This document shows positions 38,551-46,955 of a stretch of 64,000 nucleotides of DNA, piece after piece. The stretch's first letter is position 1. Each line of letters opens with the position of its first letter. A program made the position numbers and the translations under genes. The notes under the pieces are model-generated. The model searched no databases and was not told the DNA's origin. It worked only from the letters and a program-made list of their open reading frames with translations. The stretch comes from Prochlorococcus marinus XMU1411 (lineage in GTDB: Bacteria > Cyanobacteriota > Cyanobacteriia > PCC-6307 > Cyanobiaceae): the NCBI RefSeq assembly GCF_017696075.1, contig NZ_JAAORI010000003.1:248001-312000 (forward strand), written 5' to 3'.

Positions 38551-39939
38551 ATGTTTTTGAAATCATTGAATATTTTTTCGATACATAATAAAGAAATTTT
38601 TTCAAATTCTCTATTAATAAGTTTTTTGGGATTGTTAATTATATTTTTTTTGTTAATTTTTGGGAGAAAATTAAAACTAGCTGTTCAACTTGAGAGATTT
38701 GGATTGCCAATAGCAGTTATATCAGGAATTTTAGGTATATCTATAGGTCCATTTGGAGCGATACACTTTTTGCCAAAAGAAACAATCAATGTTTGGAGTG
38801 ATTTTCCTACTCCTCTTTTATCATTGGTTTTCGCAACTTTAATGATGGGAAGACCTATTCCAAATATAAATGGTTTAGTTAAACCAATTTTTAATCAATT
38901 TCTATTGGCTCTTTCCCTAGGTTTTGGACAATTTTTCGTTGGTGGTTTAGTTGTTAAATATTTTTTGTCTCCATCTATGGATGCAAATCCTCTAATGGGA
39001 TGTTTAATAGAGGTTGGCTTTGAGGGTGGTCATGGAGCTGCAACAATAATTGGCGAAAGCTTTAATAAACTAGGTTTCCCAAATGGTTTAGATCTTGGTT
39101 TGGCTATGGCAACAATGGGTCTTTTAGCCTCTTCAATATTGGGCAGCATTTTTATTTTTCTTGGGAGAACTTTAGGACTTTCAGATACTGAGGAAATTCT
39201 TGAACAAAAAGATAACACAAAGGAAAAAAATAAGTCAGGACTTTTTGCAGATTTAAGAATTCTTATAATTAATCTTGGATTCTCGGGGTTGGCAATTTCT
39301 TTTGGTGTTTTGTTACTTGAATTTTTAAAGTATATTTCAAGTTCTTTTGGTGATTTTTCGAAGGAAATTATTTTTTCACTACCAGTATTCCCTTTTATCC
39401 TTATAGGTTCGCTCCTTATTAGATATATTTTAGAGAAAACCAAAAATACAGAATTTATTTCAAATATTCTGCAAAGGGAGATTGGTATTCTATCCACAGA
39501 CTTATTGATTTTTACAGCTATGGCGAGTTTAGATATTGCAGTTGTTTTTGATAACTGGAAACTCATTTTAGTGTTTACTATTTTCGGTTTATTTTGGAAT
39601 TTAATCTGTATTGCTTATTTTGCATACTTTATTTTTGATGATTATTGGTTTGAAAAAAGTTTGATAGAGTTTGGAAATTCTACAGGTGTAGTAGCTTCTG
39701 GCTTACTTCTTTTAAGGCTTGCAGATCCTAAAAATATTTCTAAGACTTTACCAATTTTTACGTCAAAACAGCTATTCGCTCAGTTAATCCTTTCTGGAGG
39801 ACTATTCACAGTTCTTGCACCATTAATGATTTCTAAAATTGGTTTAGATTTTTGGACAGAAATTTGTGCCCTAATTACATTCGCAATTCTTTTTATTGCA
39901 TTGATTTTTAATAAAGTAGAGATGAAAAATTTTCAATAA
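38551..39939 (+). CDS. GltS-type sodium/glutamate symporter-like protein
   Basis: A 462-residue membrane protein with about ten to twelve hydrophobic segments. The first reentrant-loop region VGFEGGHGAATIIGESF (about residues 152-168) resembles the GGHG motif of GltS sodium:glutamate symporters, and IEFGNSTGVVASGLLLL near 371 resembles the second. Substrate specificity cannot be told from sequence. It follows pcb after a terminator, so it must have its own promoter. Confidence 0.7.
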   Translation: MFLKSLNIFSIHNKEIFSNSLLISFLGLLIIFFLLIFGRKLKLAVQLERFGLPIAVISGILGISIGPFGAIHFLPKETINVWSDFPTPLLSLVFATLMMGRPIPNINGLVKPIFNQFLLALSLGFGQFFVGGLVVKYFLSPSMDANPLMGCLIEVGFEGGHGAATIIGESFNKLGFPNGLDLGLAMATMGLLASSILGSIFIFLGRTLGLSDTEEILEQKDNTKEKNKSGLFADLRILIINLGFSGLAISFGVLLLEFLKYISSSFGDFSKEIIFSLPVFPFILIGSLLIRYILEKTKNTEFISNILQREIGILSTDLLIFTAMASLDIAVVFDNWKLILVFTIFGLFWNLICIAYFAYFIFDDYWFEKSLIEFGNSTGVVASGLLLLRLADPKNISKTLPIFTSKQLFAQLILSGGLFTVLAPLMISKIGLDFWTEICALITFAILFIALIFNKVEMKNFQ

Positions 39940-39975
39940 TAACTCTAGAATGGTAAAAGCTTAAATTTTATTTTA

Positions 39976-40233
39976 ATGTCATTTACTCCCTACGATATTC
40001 CACCTCAAGAAAATAAAGGCAAGTGGTTTAGGAGTCATTTACTAGGAAGGGAAATCGAACTTGGAGAATTGTATAGCCTTGGATCAAATGATTTAGATTT
40101 GCTTATGGCGGAGACCGCAGAAATCAGAAGCGATCTTGATTTTAAGGAAAAAAATATAGGCAAATTTAGGACTGCAGGATATTTTTTAGAGTTAGCAAGA
40201 ATAATTGAGAAAAGAAAGTTGTTAGAAAGTTAA
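39976..40233 (+). CDS. conserved small cyanobacterial protein (hypothetical)
   Basis: An 85-residue soluble protein with no recognised domain. The N-terminal YDIPPQENKGKWFRSHLLGREIELGELY and the C-terminal helical stretch with LELARIIEKRKLLE are well structured and not low-complexity, which suggests a real conserved gene. It starts with ATG and its last four bases overlap the convergent GST gene. Confidence 0.65.
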   Translation: MSFTPYDIPPQENKGKWFRSHLLGREIELGELYSLGSNDLDLLMAETAEIRSDLDFKEKNIGKFRTAGYFLELARIIEKRKLLES

Positions 40234-40889
40234 TTATATGGGAAATAATTCTTTCGAGAATTTGGTTCCCATAATTCGTATTTATACATTAAGGATTTAA
40301 AGTCTCTATTTTTCTCAAACGAATCTAACCAGTTTTTTATTGAAGATTCAAAATAATTTGTTCTTTTTTGACTTTCACAAGCGATTCTAAATTGTCTTAC
40401 AAAAGGCCAAATAGACCAATCAGCGATTGTGGGGCTATCTCCAAAAAAGTATTTGTTTTCTACAAGAAGTTCGTTCCATCTTTTTATAAATTTAATCGCA
40501 TTTGTGAAATGAAATTCTTCATCACTATTCTCATATCTTGTGGCATATTTAAATCGATCTAAATGATATTTGAATTCGTTATCGTTTTCATTAATTATTT
40601 CAAAAATATTGTCTTTTTTGTTCTCAGGTAAATAAATTAATTTGATATTTTCCTTTTTTGACTCTGAAAGAGCCCACATGATGATTTCAAGACTTTCTTC
40701 AATAACTTCACTATTTTTTTTTATGAGTATTGGAACCGTTTTCGTCTTTGAATTATTTAAAAAATCTAGAGGTTTATTTTTTAAATCAATTTCTCTTATC
40801 TCTACTTTTATTTCACAAATTAATAGGGCCCATCTTGCACGAATAGCATATGGACATCTTCGAAATGAATATAAAATATCGTTTTTCAT
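40230..40889 (-). CDS. glutathione S-transferase-like protein
   Basis: A 219-residue thioredoxin-fold protein. The N-terminal YSFRRCPYAIRAR (Cys12 in CPYA) and later cis-Pro strand TVPILIK plus EESLEIIMWALSES form a GST/glutaredoxin-2-like N-domain; the helical C-domain contains SPTIADWSIWPFVRQF. A glutathione-dependent reductase or transferase role is likely, substrate unknown. It starts with ATG. The gene at 40964 is divergent from it. Confidence 0.8.
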   Translation of the reverse strand: MKNDILYSFRRCPYAIRARWALLICEIKVEIREIDLKNKPLDFLNNSKTKTVPILIKKNSEVIEESLEIIMWALSESKKENIKLIYLPENKKDNIFEIINENDNEFKYHLDRFKYATRYENSDEEFHFTNAIKFIKRWNELLVENKYFFGDSPTIADWSIWPFVRQFRIACESQKRTNYFESSIKNWLDSFEKNRDFKSLMYKYELWEPNSRKNYFPYN

Positions 40890-40963
40890 ATTGTAAAAAC
40901 TTTTAATTTCCTTAATTCTTTTAGTATTATCTAAGTAGGAACAGTATTAATTTTACAACGCAA

Positions 40964-41506
40964 ATGTCGGGATATGTTTACCTTATTAGAGTGGGAGACC
41001 TTTATAGGATTGGGAAAACGGATAATCTTGAAAAGAAAATTAAGAAATTAAAGCCAGATGAATTATTAACATCAATCATGACAAAGGAACCGGGAACTCT
41101 TGAAGCAAGATTACTAAGAAAATATAAGTCGCAAAGAATTCCTGAAACTGGTTATTTAAAGCTTTCTAAAAGACAAATTAGAGAATGTAAAAAGCAATTT
41201 GAATTAAAGGGAAGCTTACCTCACACTTTAGATGCTGAAGTTTCCATTACTCTATTTGCATCTTTTTTATTGTTTTCATTAAGTTCCATTATTTTTAATT
41301 ATTTAAATTTTGGATTTGTAAAATCTGTATCTTATTCTTTCGGAATGGCATCTTTGCCAATGGTTATATTATTTATTACAGGTAGTTTTGGAGGATACTT
41401 TTCTGAAGATTTATCTCTTTTTTCATTGTTAACTAATCGAATTAAAGGTTTATTTATTGCAATTGCAATGCTTTCAATGGCTTACTTAATTTTCAACTTA
41501 GGTTAA
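40964..41506 (+). CDS. GIY-YIG-like (T5orf172/MUG113) domain fused to membrane helices
   Basis: A 180-residue two-part protein. Residues 3-82 resemble the short T5orf172/MUG113 branch of the GIY-YIG superfamily: GYVYLIRV, YRIGKT at 14-19, Glu48 in TLEARLLRKY and GYLKLSKRQI. The usual Arg near the start of the second helix is Lys in LEKKIKKL, so nuclease activity is doubtful. Residues 93-180 hold about three hydrophobic segments. A membrane-bound GIY-YIG-like protein is unusual. Starts with ATG; its end overlaps the convergent SDR gene by four bases. Confidence 0.7.
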   Translation: MSGYVYLIRVGDLYRIGKTDNLEKKIKKLKPDELLTSIMTKEPGTLEARLLRKYKSQRIPETGYLKLSKRQIRECKKQFELKGSLPHTLDAEVSITLFASFLLFSLSSIIFNYLNFGFVKSVSYSFGMASLPMVILFITGSFGGYFSEDLSLFSLLTNRIKGLFIAIAMLSMAYLIFNLG

Positions 41507-42210
41507 ATTTCATAATTACAATTTAAGGCAATTTCAAATGGAACTGATTGGGTAGGTAACTTCAGAATAGTTGAGCAGATTTCAGCAATATCTTCAGGTT
41601 GTGTCATGCTTGATTTATCTAGTGAAGAGATATTTTGGGCCATTTTTGTATTAACCCAGCTTGGACAAATTGCTGAAACCCTTATATTTTTATCCCAACC
41701 TTTATTTTTCATCGTTTGGCATAATCCCATCAAAGCAAACTTTGAAGAAGAATAAGCGGCTAAATCGCCTTTAGATCTTTTCCCACTCATTGAAACTAAA
41801 ACAATAATTCTTCCTCTGCCTGAGGTACATAAATGATCCCAAGAAAGCCTACATAAATTCCAAATTGCCAAAAAATTGATATTTAATGTATTTAAAATAT
41901 CTTCTTCATCACCATCTTTGTATAAGAAAGGAACTTTTGATAATACTCCAGAACAATTTACTATTGAATCAAATCCTCCAAACATATTTACGGTGTTTTT
42001 TATCCAATTTTCGGCTGTAATTTTTTTTAATGCATCATAGTGATTGATTATAATTCTCCCTTCTGGCCATTTATTTGGATCAATAGCACTTCCTTTTAAT
42101 GATTCTAAATCTCTTATGCCAATGCTAATTCTATTGCCTTCCTTTAATTCTTTATGTGCAATATTTAGTCCAATACCACTACTAGCTCCACTTATTAGTA
42201 TTGTTCTCAT
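41503..42210 (-). CDS. short-chain dehydrogenase/reductase
   Basis: A 235-residue classical SDR with NAD(P)-binding ISGASSGIGLNIA at residues 5-17 and active-site YSSSK near 154. A conserved NCSG segment near 87 aligns with the NAG motif. The substrate is unknown; typical SDR reactions reduce a ketone or oxidise an alcohol. It is next to crtL on the same strand (7-base gap) and may be co-transcribed, but a carotenoid role is not shown. Confidence 0.8.
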   Translation of the reverse strand: MRTILISGASSGIGLNIAHKELKEGNRISIGIRDLESLKGSAIDPNKWPEGRIIINHYDALKKITAENWIKNTVNMFGGFDSIVNCSGVLSKVPFLYKDGDEEDILNTLNINFLAIWNLCRLSWDHLCTSGRGRIIVLVSMSGKRSKGDLAAYSSSKFALMGLCQTMKNKGWDKNIRVSAICPSWVNTKMAQNISSLDKSSMTQPEDIAEICSTILKLPTQSVPFEIALNCNYEI

Positions 42211-42217
42211 TTTTGGA

Positions 42218-43501
42218 CTATATATTTGGAAATATTATCCTAAGTAACATTTTAAATTCTTTACCATGCATAACCATAAGACCTTTCTTTACACTCCATG
42301 GAGCCTTTATAAACATTACGCACATCGCATATACAATCTCTTTTAAGGAAAGAGTATCAGTTAGAAAACCATACCATTGGTTTTTAGGTAGTTGGAAAAA
42401 ACTGCCAAAAAATTCTCTTAATAGTTTCTCGTCAAACCTCATGAGTTTTTCTAATCCAAATTGGTAAAGTGATTTCTTCCTAATTAATTCTTTTGACCAT
42501 AAAGTTTCCCAACCTTTTCTAGCAATATGATAAGTACTTAGATTTTTGTTTTTTATTGCTTCTGAGACTGCCTTAGCTACAAGAGGAGCTCTTCTTAAAA
42601 CATTACCAATTAAATATCCAGATGCAGGATGTACCATTGAAGCAGCACCACCATATCCAAGTATTTGTTGTTTGAAATCTGGGATTGGCATATTCATAGG
42701 GAGAAACAAGCCTAGCTCTTCATGTTGCATGCTTGTGATTGATATATTTCGATAAGAAAGCCTCTTCTCTAGTCTCTCTTTTAAATTTTCCATTGTTAGA
42801 GGATTTACTAAACCAAGAGATGTCTCTTCAAGAAAATATTTCCCATCACCCATATCCATGGCATAAAGAAAAGTGGGCGGTTCTTTTTTTTGCTCATCGT
42901 TAAGATGGTCATTTCTATAGTCCATTAATACAAACTGCCCTTTCTTAAGTGGAGGTTTACTAAAATTACCTACTATCCCATAACAAGTTTGGACTGCTAA
43001 GGGTCCACAGGATTTTAATTTAAGAAAAACAGGATCATATCCTGTTGCATCTACTACTAATCTTGCAGAGTAAGTATTGCCATCTTTTGTAGTTACTGTA
43101 CTTTTGTATTTTTCAAAGTGTATTTTGTTTGCATAGCCTTGATGCCATTTAATAAGAGCCTTATCACATTCATTAAACCAATAATTGTGAAGTTTCTTTT
43201 TATCAAATAGTCCATAATCTAGTGAATGTTCCGTGGCTTTATTCTCGTCGTCCTGCTCTTCTAATGCGCCATGCCCAAAAAAACTTACAGTATTCTTCCA
43301 TCTATATTCAAGTAAATCCTGAAGCCCGAGTTGATCAACTTCTTCCCCCCAAATGCCATATGTGTTTGGCCAAGGTTCATCTGGTCCATTTGGAGAAAGC
43401 ACTTCAACATCTAATTTTTCTTTCCCTAAAGCTGAGGCAATTGCCATACCTGCAGGCCCCGCACCCAAAACAAGAACATCTGGCAAGTTTTCTTCTGACA
43501 T
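42218..43501 (-). CDS. crtL: lycopene beta-cyclase
   Basis: CrtL cyclises lycopene at one or both ends to give beta-rings, on the way to zeaxanthin and alpha-/beta-carotene. The 427-residue flavoprotein has the FAD-binding LVLGAGPAGMAIA near residue 10 and cyanobacterial cyclase segments PWPNTYGIWGEEVDQLGL, FVLMDYRNDHL, PPTFLYAMDMGDG, GYGGAASMVHPASGY and FLTDTLSL. It resembles Synechococcus CrtL(beta) by recall; a lycopene epsilon-cyclase is also encoded in Prochlorococcus generally but is less similar by this pattern. Starts with ATG. Confidence 0.9.
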   Translation of the reverse strand: MSEENLPDVLVLGAGPAGMAIASALGKEKLDVEVLSPNGPDEPWPNTYGIWGEEVDQLGLQDLLEYRWKNTVSFFGHGALEEQDDENKATEHSLDYGLFDKKKLHNYWFNECDKALIKWHQGYANKIHFEKYKSTVTTKDGNTYSARLVVDATGYDPVFLKLKSCGPLAVQTCYGIVGNFSKPPLKKGQFVLMDYRNDHLNDEQKKEPPTFLYAMDMGDGKYFLEETSLGLVNPLTMENLKERLEKRLSYRNISITSMQHEELGLFLPMNMPIPDFKQQILGYGGAASMVHPASGYLIGNVLRRAPLVAKAVSEAIKNKNLSTYHIARKGWETLWSKELIRKKSLYQFGLEKLMRFDEKLLREFFGSFFQLPKNQWYGFLTDTLSLKEIVYAMCVMFIKAPWSVKKGLMVMHGKEFKMLLRIIFPNI

Positions 43502-43725
43502 TAAATATAAATCTTATGATTAAAGAAATTTAGGCAACAAGTTATTAACTCTGCACTTAAGATTATATATTTCATCCAATGCTGATAATGAGAGTAGATT
43601 AATAATAATCAAATTACTCAATTACTAGTGACTAAGTTTTCAGTGTTTTAACAATAATTTATAAGATTACAAAATAAAAAATAATTAAAAATTTTTTTTA
43701 TTATAAAAAATACATTGCAAGTTAA

Positions 43726-44727
43726 ATGATTAAAAATAAAAATATTTTAATTACTGGAGGTAATTCAGGTATAGGTCTTTTTGCTATTATTAATTTACTA
43801 AAGAAGAAAAATAATTTATACGTTGTAATAAAATCTGAATTAGGAAAGAATGAATTTCTCAAAACAATTGAGAAATATTTTGATAAAAATTACCTAAGTA
43901 AATATTTAAATATTATAGAAAATTGTGATCTTTCAAATCTAGAGAATATTATAAAAATTAAGGATTACTTTATTAGTAAAAAGATTTTTTTAGATGTTTT
44001 TGTATTAAATGCAGGATTGCAATATACGGGTTCTTTTTACCCAAAAGTATCAAAACAAGGCATAGAACTAACTTTTGCAGTTAATCATCTTGCACATTTT
44101 TACTTAGTGAAAATCTTAAAAGATTTAGTTAAAGATAATGAAGAATCTAGAATCATTATCACATCATCAGATGTACACGATCCCAAAAGCCCAGGTGGAA
44201 ATATAGGAAAAAAAGCAGGGCTTAATAATCTAGTTGATTTTAGAAAAAAAGTTACGGGTCAATTTTTAAATTTTAATGCTGATGAATCTTATAAAAATAG
44301 TAAGTTATGTAATATTTTGTTTGCTAAAGAACTTGCAAAAAAATTAAAAATATCCTCTAGTAAAATTTCTGTAATTGCTTGGGCTCCTGGTCTCGTAATA
44401 CCAAATGATGATTCAGGTTTTTTTAGATATAGTAAACGTTTTAATCTCTTTGGATATTTAATTTTTTCTAAAGTCGCAAAAAATATTTTAGGAATTTCTG
44501 AAAGTTTAGAAAATGCTGGAAAGATTCTTTCTCAGATTGTTCTTGATTCTAATTTAAATAATGTTGGTTTCATATATTTAAGTAATAAACTTATAGGTAG
44601 AAAAAAACATAAATTAGTTGAAAGTAATGTTAGTGATGAAGCTAATAGTGATGAGTTGGCTTCAAAACTTTGGATTTTAAGTGAAGATATTTGCCGATCA
44701 TTTGGATTTGTTACTCTCAATATTTAA
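43726..44727 (+). CDS. SDR resembling light-dependent protochlorophyllide reductase
   Basis: A 333-residue SDR with TGGNSGIG at residues 10-17 and the active-site Tyr189-Lys193 in YKNSKLCN, which also has the Cys found in POR-type enzymes (YKDSKxCN). LNAG, HLAHFYLV and IITSSDVHDP are other POR/retinol-dehydrogenase-like features. The true POR gene would be more conserved, so this looks like a divergent paralogue with uncertain substrate. The composition is Lys/Asn-rich. It overlaps the convergent mscS gene by 30 bases. Confidence 0.65.
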   Translation: MIKNKNILITGGNSGIGLFAIINLLKKKNNLYVVIKSELGKNEFLKTIEKYFDKNYLSKYLNIIENCDLSNLENIIKIKDYFISKKIFLDVFVLNAGLQYTGSFYPKVSKQGIELTFAVNHLAHFYLVKILKDLVKDNEESRIIITSSDVHDPKSPGGNIGKKAGLNNLVDFRKKVTGQFLNFNADESYKNSKLCNILFAKELAKKLKISSSKISVIAWAPGLVIPNDDSGFFRYSKRFNLFGYLIFSKVAKNILGISESLENAGKILSQIVLDSNLNNVGFIYLSNKLIGRKKHKLVESNVSDEANSDELASKLWILSEDICRSFGFVTLNI

Positions 44728-45729
44728 GGTTTGGGTTGGAAATGCAAACTCTATATTATTGGCTGCAAATTCCTCAATAATTTTTAAATTTATAGATTGT
44801 TGAGCTTCCATCGCAGCAAGATAATTATTTGTGGGTATGTAATAAACAAGTTCGAAATTAAGGCTGAAGTCTCCAAAATCTGTGAAATGACATCTATCAA
44901 AAGATGCATCTTTTGTCTCTTCGATTATTTTTTTAATTATTGTTGGAATCAATTTCATAAGTTCTGGAGAGGTTTCATAAACAACTCCCAATTTATGCAC
45001 TAACCTCCTTTTCTTCATTTGTGCGTAATTTGAAATTATCCCATTTGTTAGAGCGCTGTTGCTCATTACTATTACTTCTCCATTAATACTTCTTATCCTT
45101 GAGGACCTTACTCCAACCCTCTCAACCATTCCTAATACTCCATCAGATTTAATAAACTCACCTTTTTGAAAAGGTTTATCAAGCAAAATTGTTATATATT
45201 CAAAAAACTCCTGAACTGGATCTTTCAAAGCTAATCCTGCTCCAATACCACCTGCACTTAGTAAAGCCCAAATGGCAGTCATTTGAACTCCTATATTTTG
45301 TAAGAAAAATATTGATCCAATAGTCCATGTTAATGCTTTTATCAAAGGAGTTAGCGAAGATATCATTGAACTTATTGAGGAATCATTGATTTTCGATGTT
45401 GATTCTGTTAAAGATCTTATTAAAACTTTGTTGAGTGCTTTTATTATGATTATTAATATAAATAATTTCAGAATATTCAATAAGACAGAGATAAAAGTTA
45501 TTTCATTAGCAAAAAAATAGTCAATTGAAAAATAAAATGAGAGGAGGAAACCTATGGGTTTAATAATTCCTAAGATTACCTCAAAAATAAAATCATCGAA
45601 ATTTGTTTTTGTCCTTTTGGAGATTTTTTTAAAAAATATTTTTGAAAGTTTAGAAATTATTATTGACAATAAAATTCCAATAAAAAAAATAGATATTGCC
45701 AAAAGGAAGTTTTCAGTAACTAATTTCAT
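44698..45729 (-). CDS. MscS-family mechanosensitive channel
   Basis: A 343-residue small-conductance mechanosensitive channel that releases solutes under osmotic downshock. N-terminal ~150 residues form three or more membrane helices; the pore-lining segment is rich in Gly/Ala (LLSAGGIGAGLALKDPVQEF at about 153-172). The beta domain with VERVGVRSSRIRSINGEVIVMSN follows, then the cytoplasmic C-domain. Start is ATG. Nearby stpA-like salt gene fits osmotic biology but is 2-3 kb away and probably independent. Confidence 0.88.
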   Translation of the reverse strand: MKLVTENFLLAISIFFIGILLSIIISKLSKIFFKKISKRTKTNFDDFIFEVILGIIKPIGFLLSFYFSIDYFFANEITFISVLLNILKLFILIIIIKALNKVLIRSLTESTSKINDSSISSMISSLTPLIKALTWTIGSIFFLQNIGVQMTAIWALLSAGGIGAGLALKDPVQEFFEYITILLDKPFQKGEFIKSDGVLGMVERVGVRSSRIRSINGEVIVMSNSALTNGIISNYAQMKKRRLVHKLGVVYETSPELMKLIPTIIKKIIEETKDASFDRCHFTDFGDFSLNFELVYYIPTNNYLAAMEAQQSINLKIIEEFAANNIEFAFPTQTLNIESNKSK

Positions 45730-45806
45730 ATTCAGATAAACTCTAAAAATAAATCTCTAATAGAATTTTAAATTATCTCTAAAAAACAAACCAGTCTTAA
45801 ATTACT

Positions 45807-46373
45807 TCAACTCATTATTATATTTCTAATTTCTTTAAATTCTTTTCTATCCGCAGTTTTGCATAATTCAAAAATTATTGATTCAGTAGTTGTTAAGATC
45901 GCCCCCTTTTGTGTCATTCGTTGTAATGCTATTTCATGATCTGCCTTATTTCGACTGCCCATGGAATCTGATATGAGAAAAACTTCAAATCCTTTTTTTA
46001 AAAAATCTAAGACTGTTTGTTGAATACAAATATGGGTTTCGATACCACAAACTATTAAATTAGTAACTTTCTTATTTTTAAGTTCTTTTGTAAATTCTTC
46101 TATTTTAGCTAGGCTAAATTCCATTTTTTCAATTTTTCTAAATCCAGCTTTGGGTAATAATTCAGTTATAGTCCCCCCCAATTTGAGCGGGTTCTGTTCA
46201 GATACAAATATGTTTTCTTCTAAAATTTGGTATGCATACAATAGCTTTTTGCCATTTTTGATTATTAAATCCTTATTGAATATTGGTCTTATTATCTTTT
46301 CCTGAACATCAATAATTAGCAAAGCGTTTACTGTCGATGATACTTTATCGGAAGAAATTTCATGATCCTTCAT
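45807..46373 (-). CDS. isochorismatase-family cysteine hydrolase
   Basis: A 188-residue enzyme of the isochorismatase-like superfamily, which hydrolyses C-N or C-O bonds using a Asp-Lys-Cys triad. LLIIDVQEKI near residue 20 supplies the aspartate; VCGIETHICIQQTVLDFL near 107-124 holds the cysteine in THICIQQT with a cis-peptide before it. Members include nicotinamidases and unknown hydrolases; the substrate is not evident. It starts with ATG and is divergent from fur. Confidence 0.8.
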   Translation of the reverse strand: MKDHEISSDKVSSTVNALLIIDVQEKIIRPIFNKDLIIKNGKKLLYAYQILEENIFVSEQNPLKLGGTITELLPKAGFRKIEKMEFSLAKIEEFTKELKNKKVTNLIVCGIETHICIQQTVLDFLKKGFEVFLISDSMGSRNKADHEIALQRMTQKGAILTTTESIIFELCKTADRKEFKEIRNIIMS

Positions 46374-46493
46374 TATTCATATATAAATATACATTTAACA
46401 TAATATTTTGAAGAACTTTAGTAAACATTTTAAATCAAAAAGTTGTTTTACTCTCATCTAGAGTTATTATTGAGAATAGCCATAGGTTAATTC

Positions 46494-46946
46494 TTGTCAT
46501 TATCCTCGCAGTTCAATATTATTACATCCCCTCTTGGTGATGGTTTACATAAAGATGGGAAGAGGCTAACTCCTCAGAGACTAAAGGTTCTTAACTTATT
46601 TGAAAATATTGGTTCTGGAAAGCATCTTAGTGCTGAAGAGGTTCATGAAAAGTTAGTTAAATCAAGTTCCAAAGTTTCACTCGCAACAATTTATAGAACT
46701 TTAAGGCTTTTGGTACAAATGGGTTTACTTCATGAATTAGAACTCAGTGAGGGTGGGCACAGATATGAATTGCTTAGTAACGACACACCTGACCATCATC
46801 ATTTAATTTGTATTAGGTGTGGAAGAACAGAAGAATTCGAAAATGACGAAGTTTTAGAAGCAGGAAAAGTTGCAGCAAAAGTTAATGGATTTAAACTAAT
46901 TGAATCATCTTTAAATGTAAGAGCTATATGTCCTAATTGCATTTAG
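46494..46946 (+). CDS. fur: ferric uptake regulator family protein
   Basis: A 150-residue Fur-family metalloregulator. Its winged helix contains TPQRLKVLNLFENI and SLATIYRTLRLLVQMGLLHE, the DNA-recognition helix. Metal-binding residues are the HHHLICIRCG cluster near 98-107 and the C-terminal CPNC pair. Fur proteins repress iron uptake genes when iron is bound; Zur or PerR roles cannot be excluded by sequence alone. Start is TTG at 46494; the next Met would cut the N-terminal helix. The 121-base gap from the isochorismatase gene is divergent. Confidence 0.88.
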   Translation: MSLSSQFNIITSPLGDGLHKDGKRLTPQRLKVLNLFENIGSGKHLSAEEVHEKLVKSSSKVSLATIYRTLRLLVQMGLLHELELSEGGHRYELLSNDTPDHHHLICIRCGRTEEFENDEVLEAGKVAAKVNGFKLIESSLNVRAICPNCI

Positions 46947-46955
46947 CAGATTTTA

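Noticed and set aside
39030-39566. Minus-strand frame of 178 codons opposite the GltS-like gene
   Set aside because: Long because the plus-strand gene is biased in composition; Ile/Lys/Ser-rich and matches no family.
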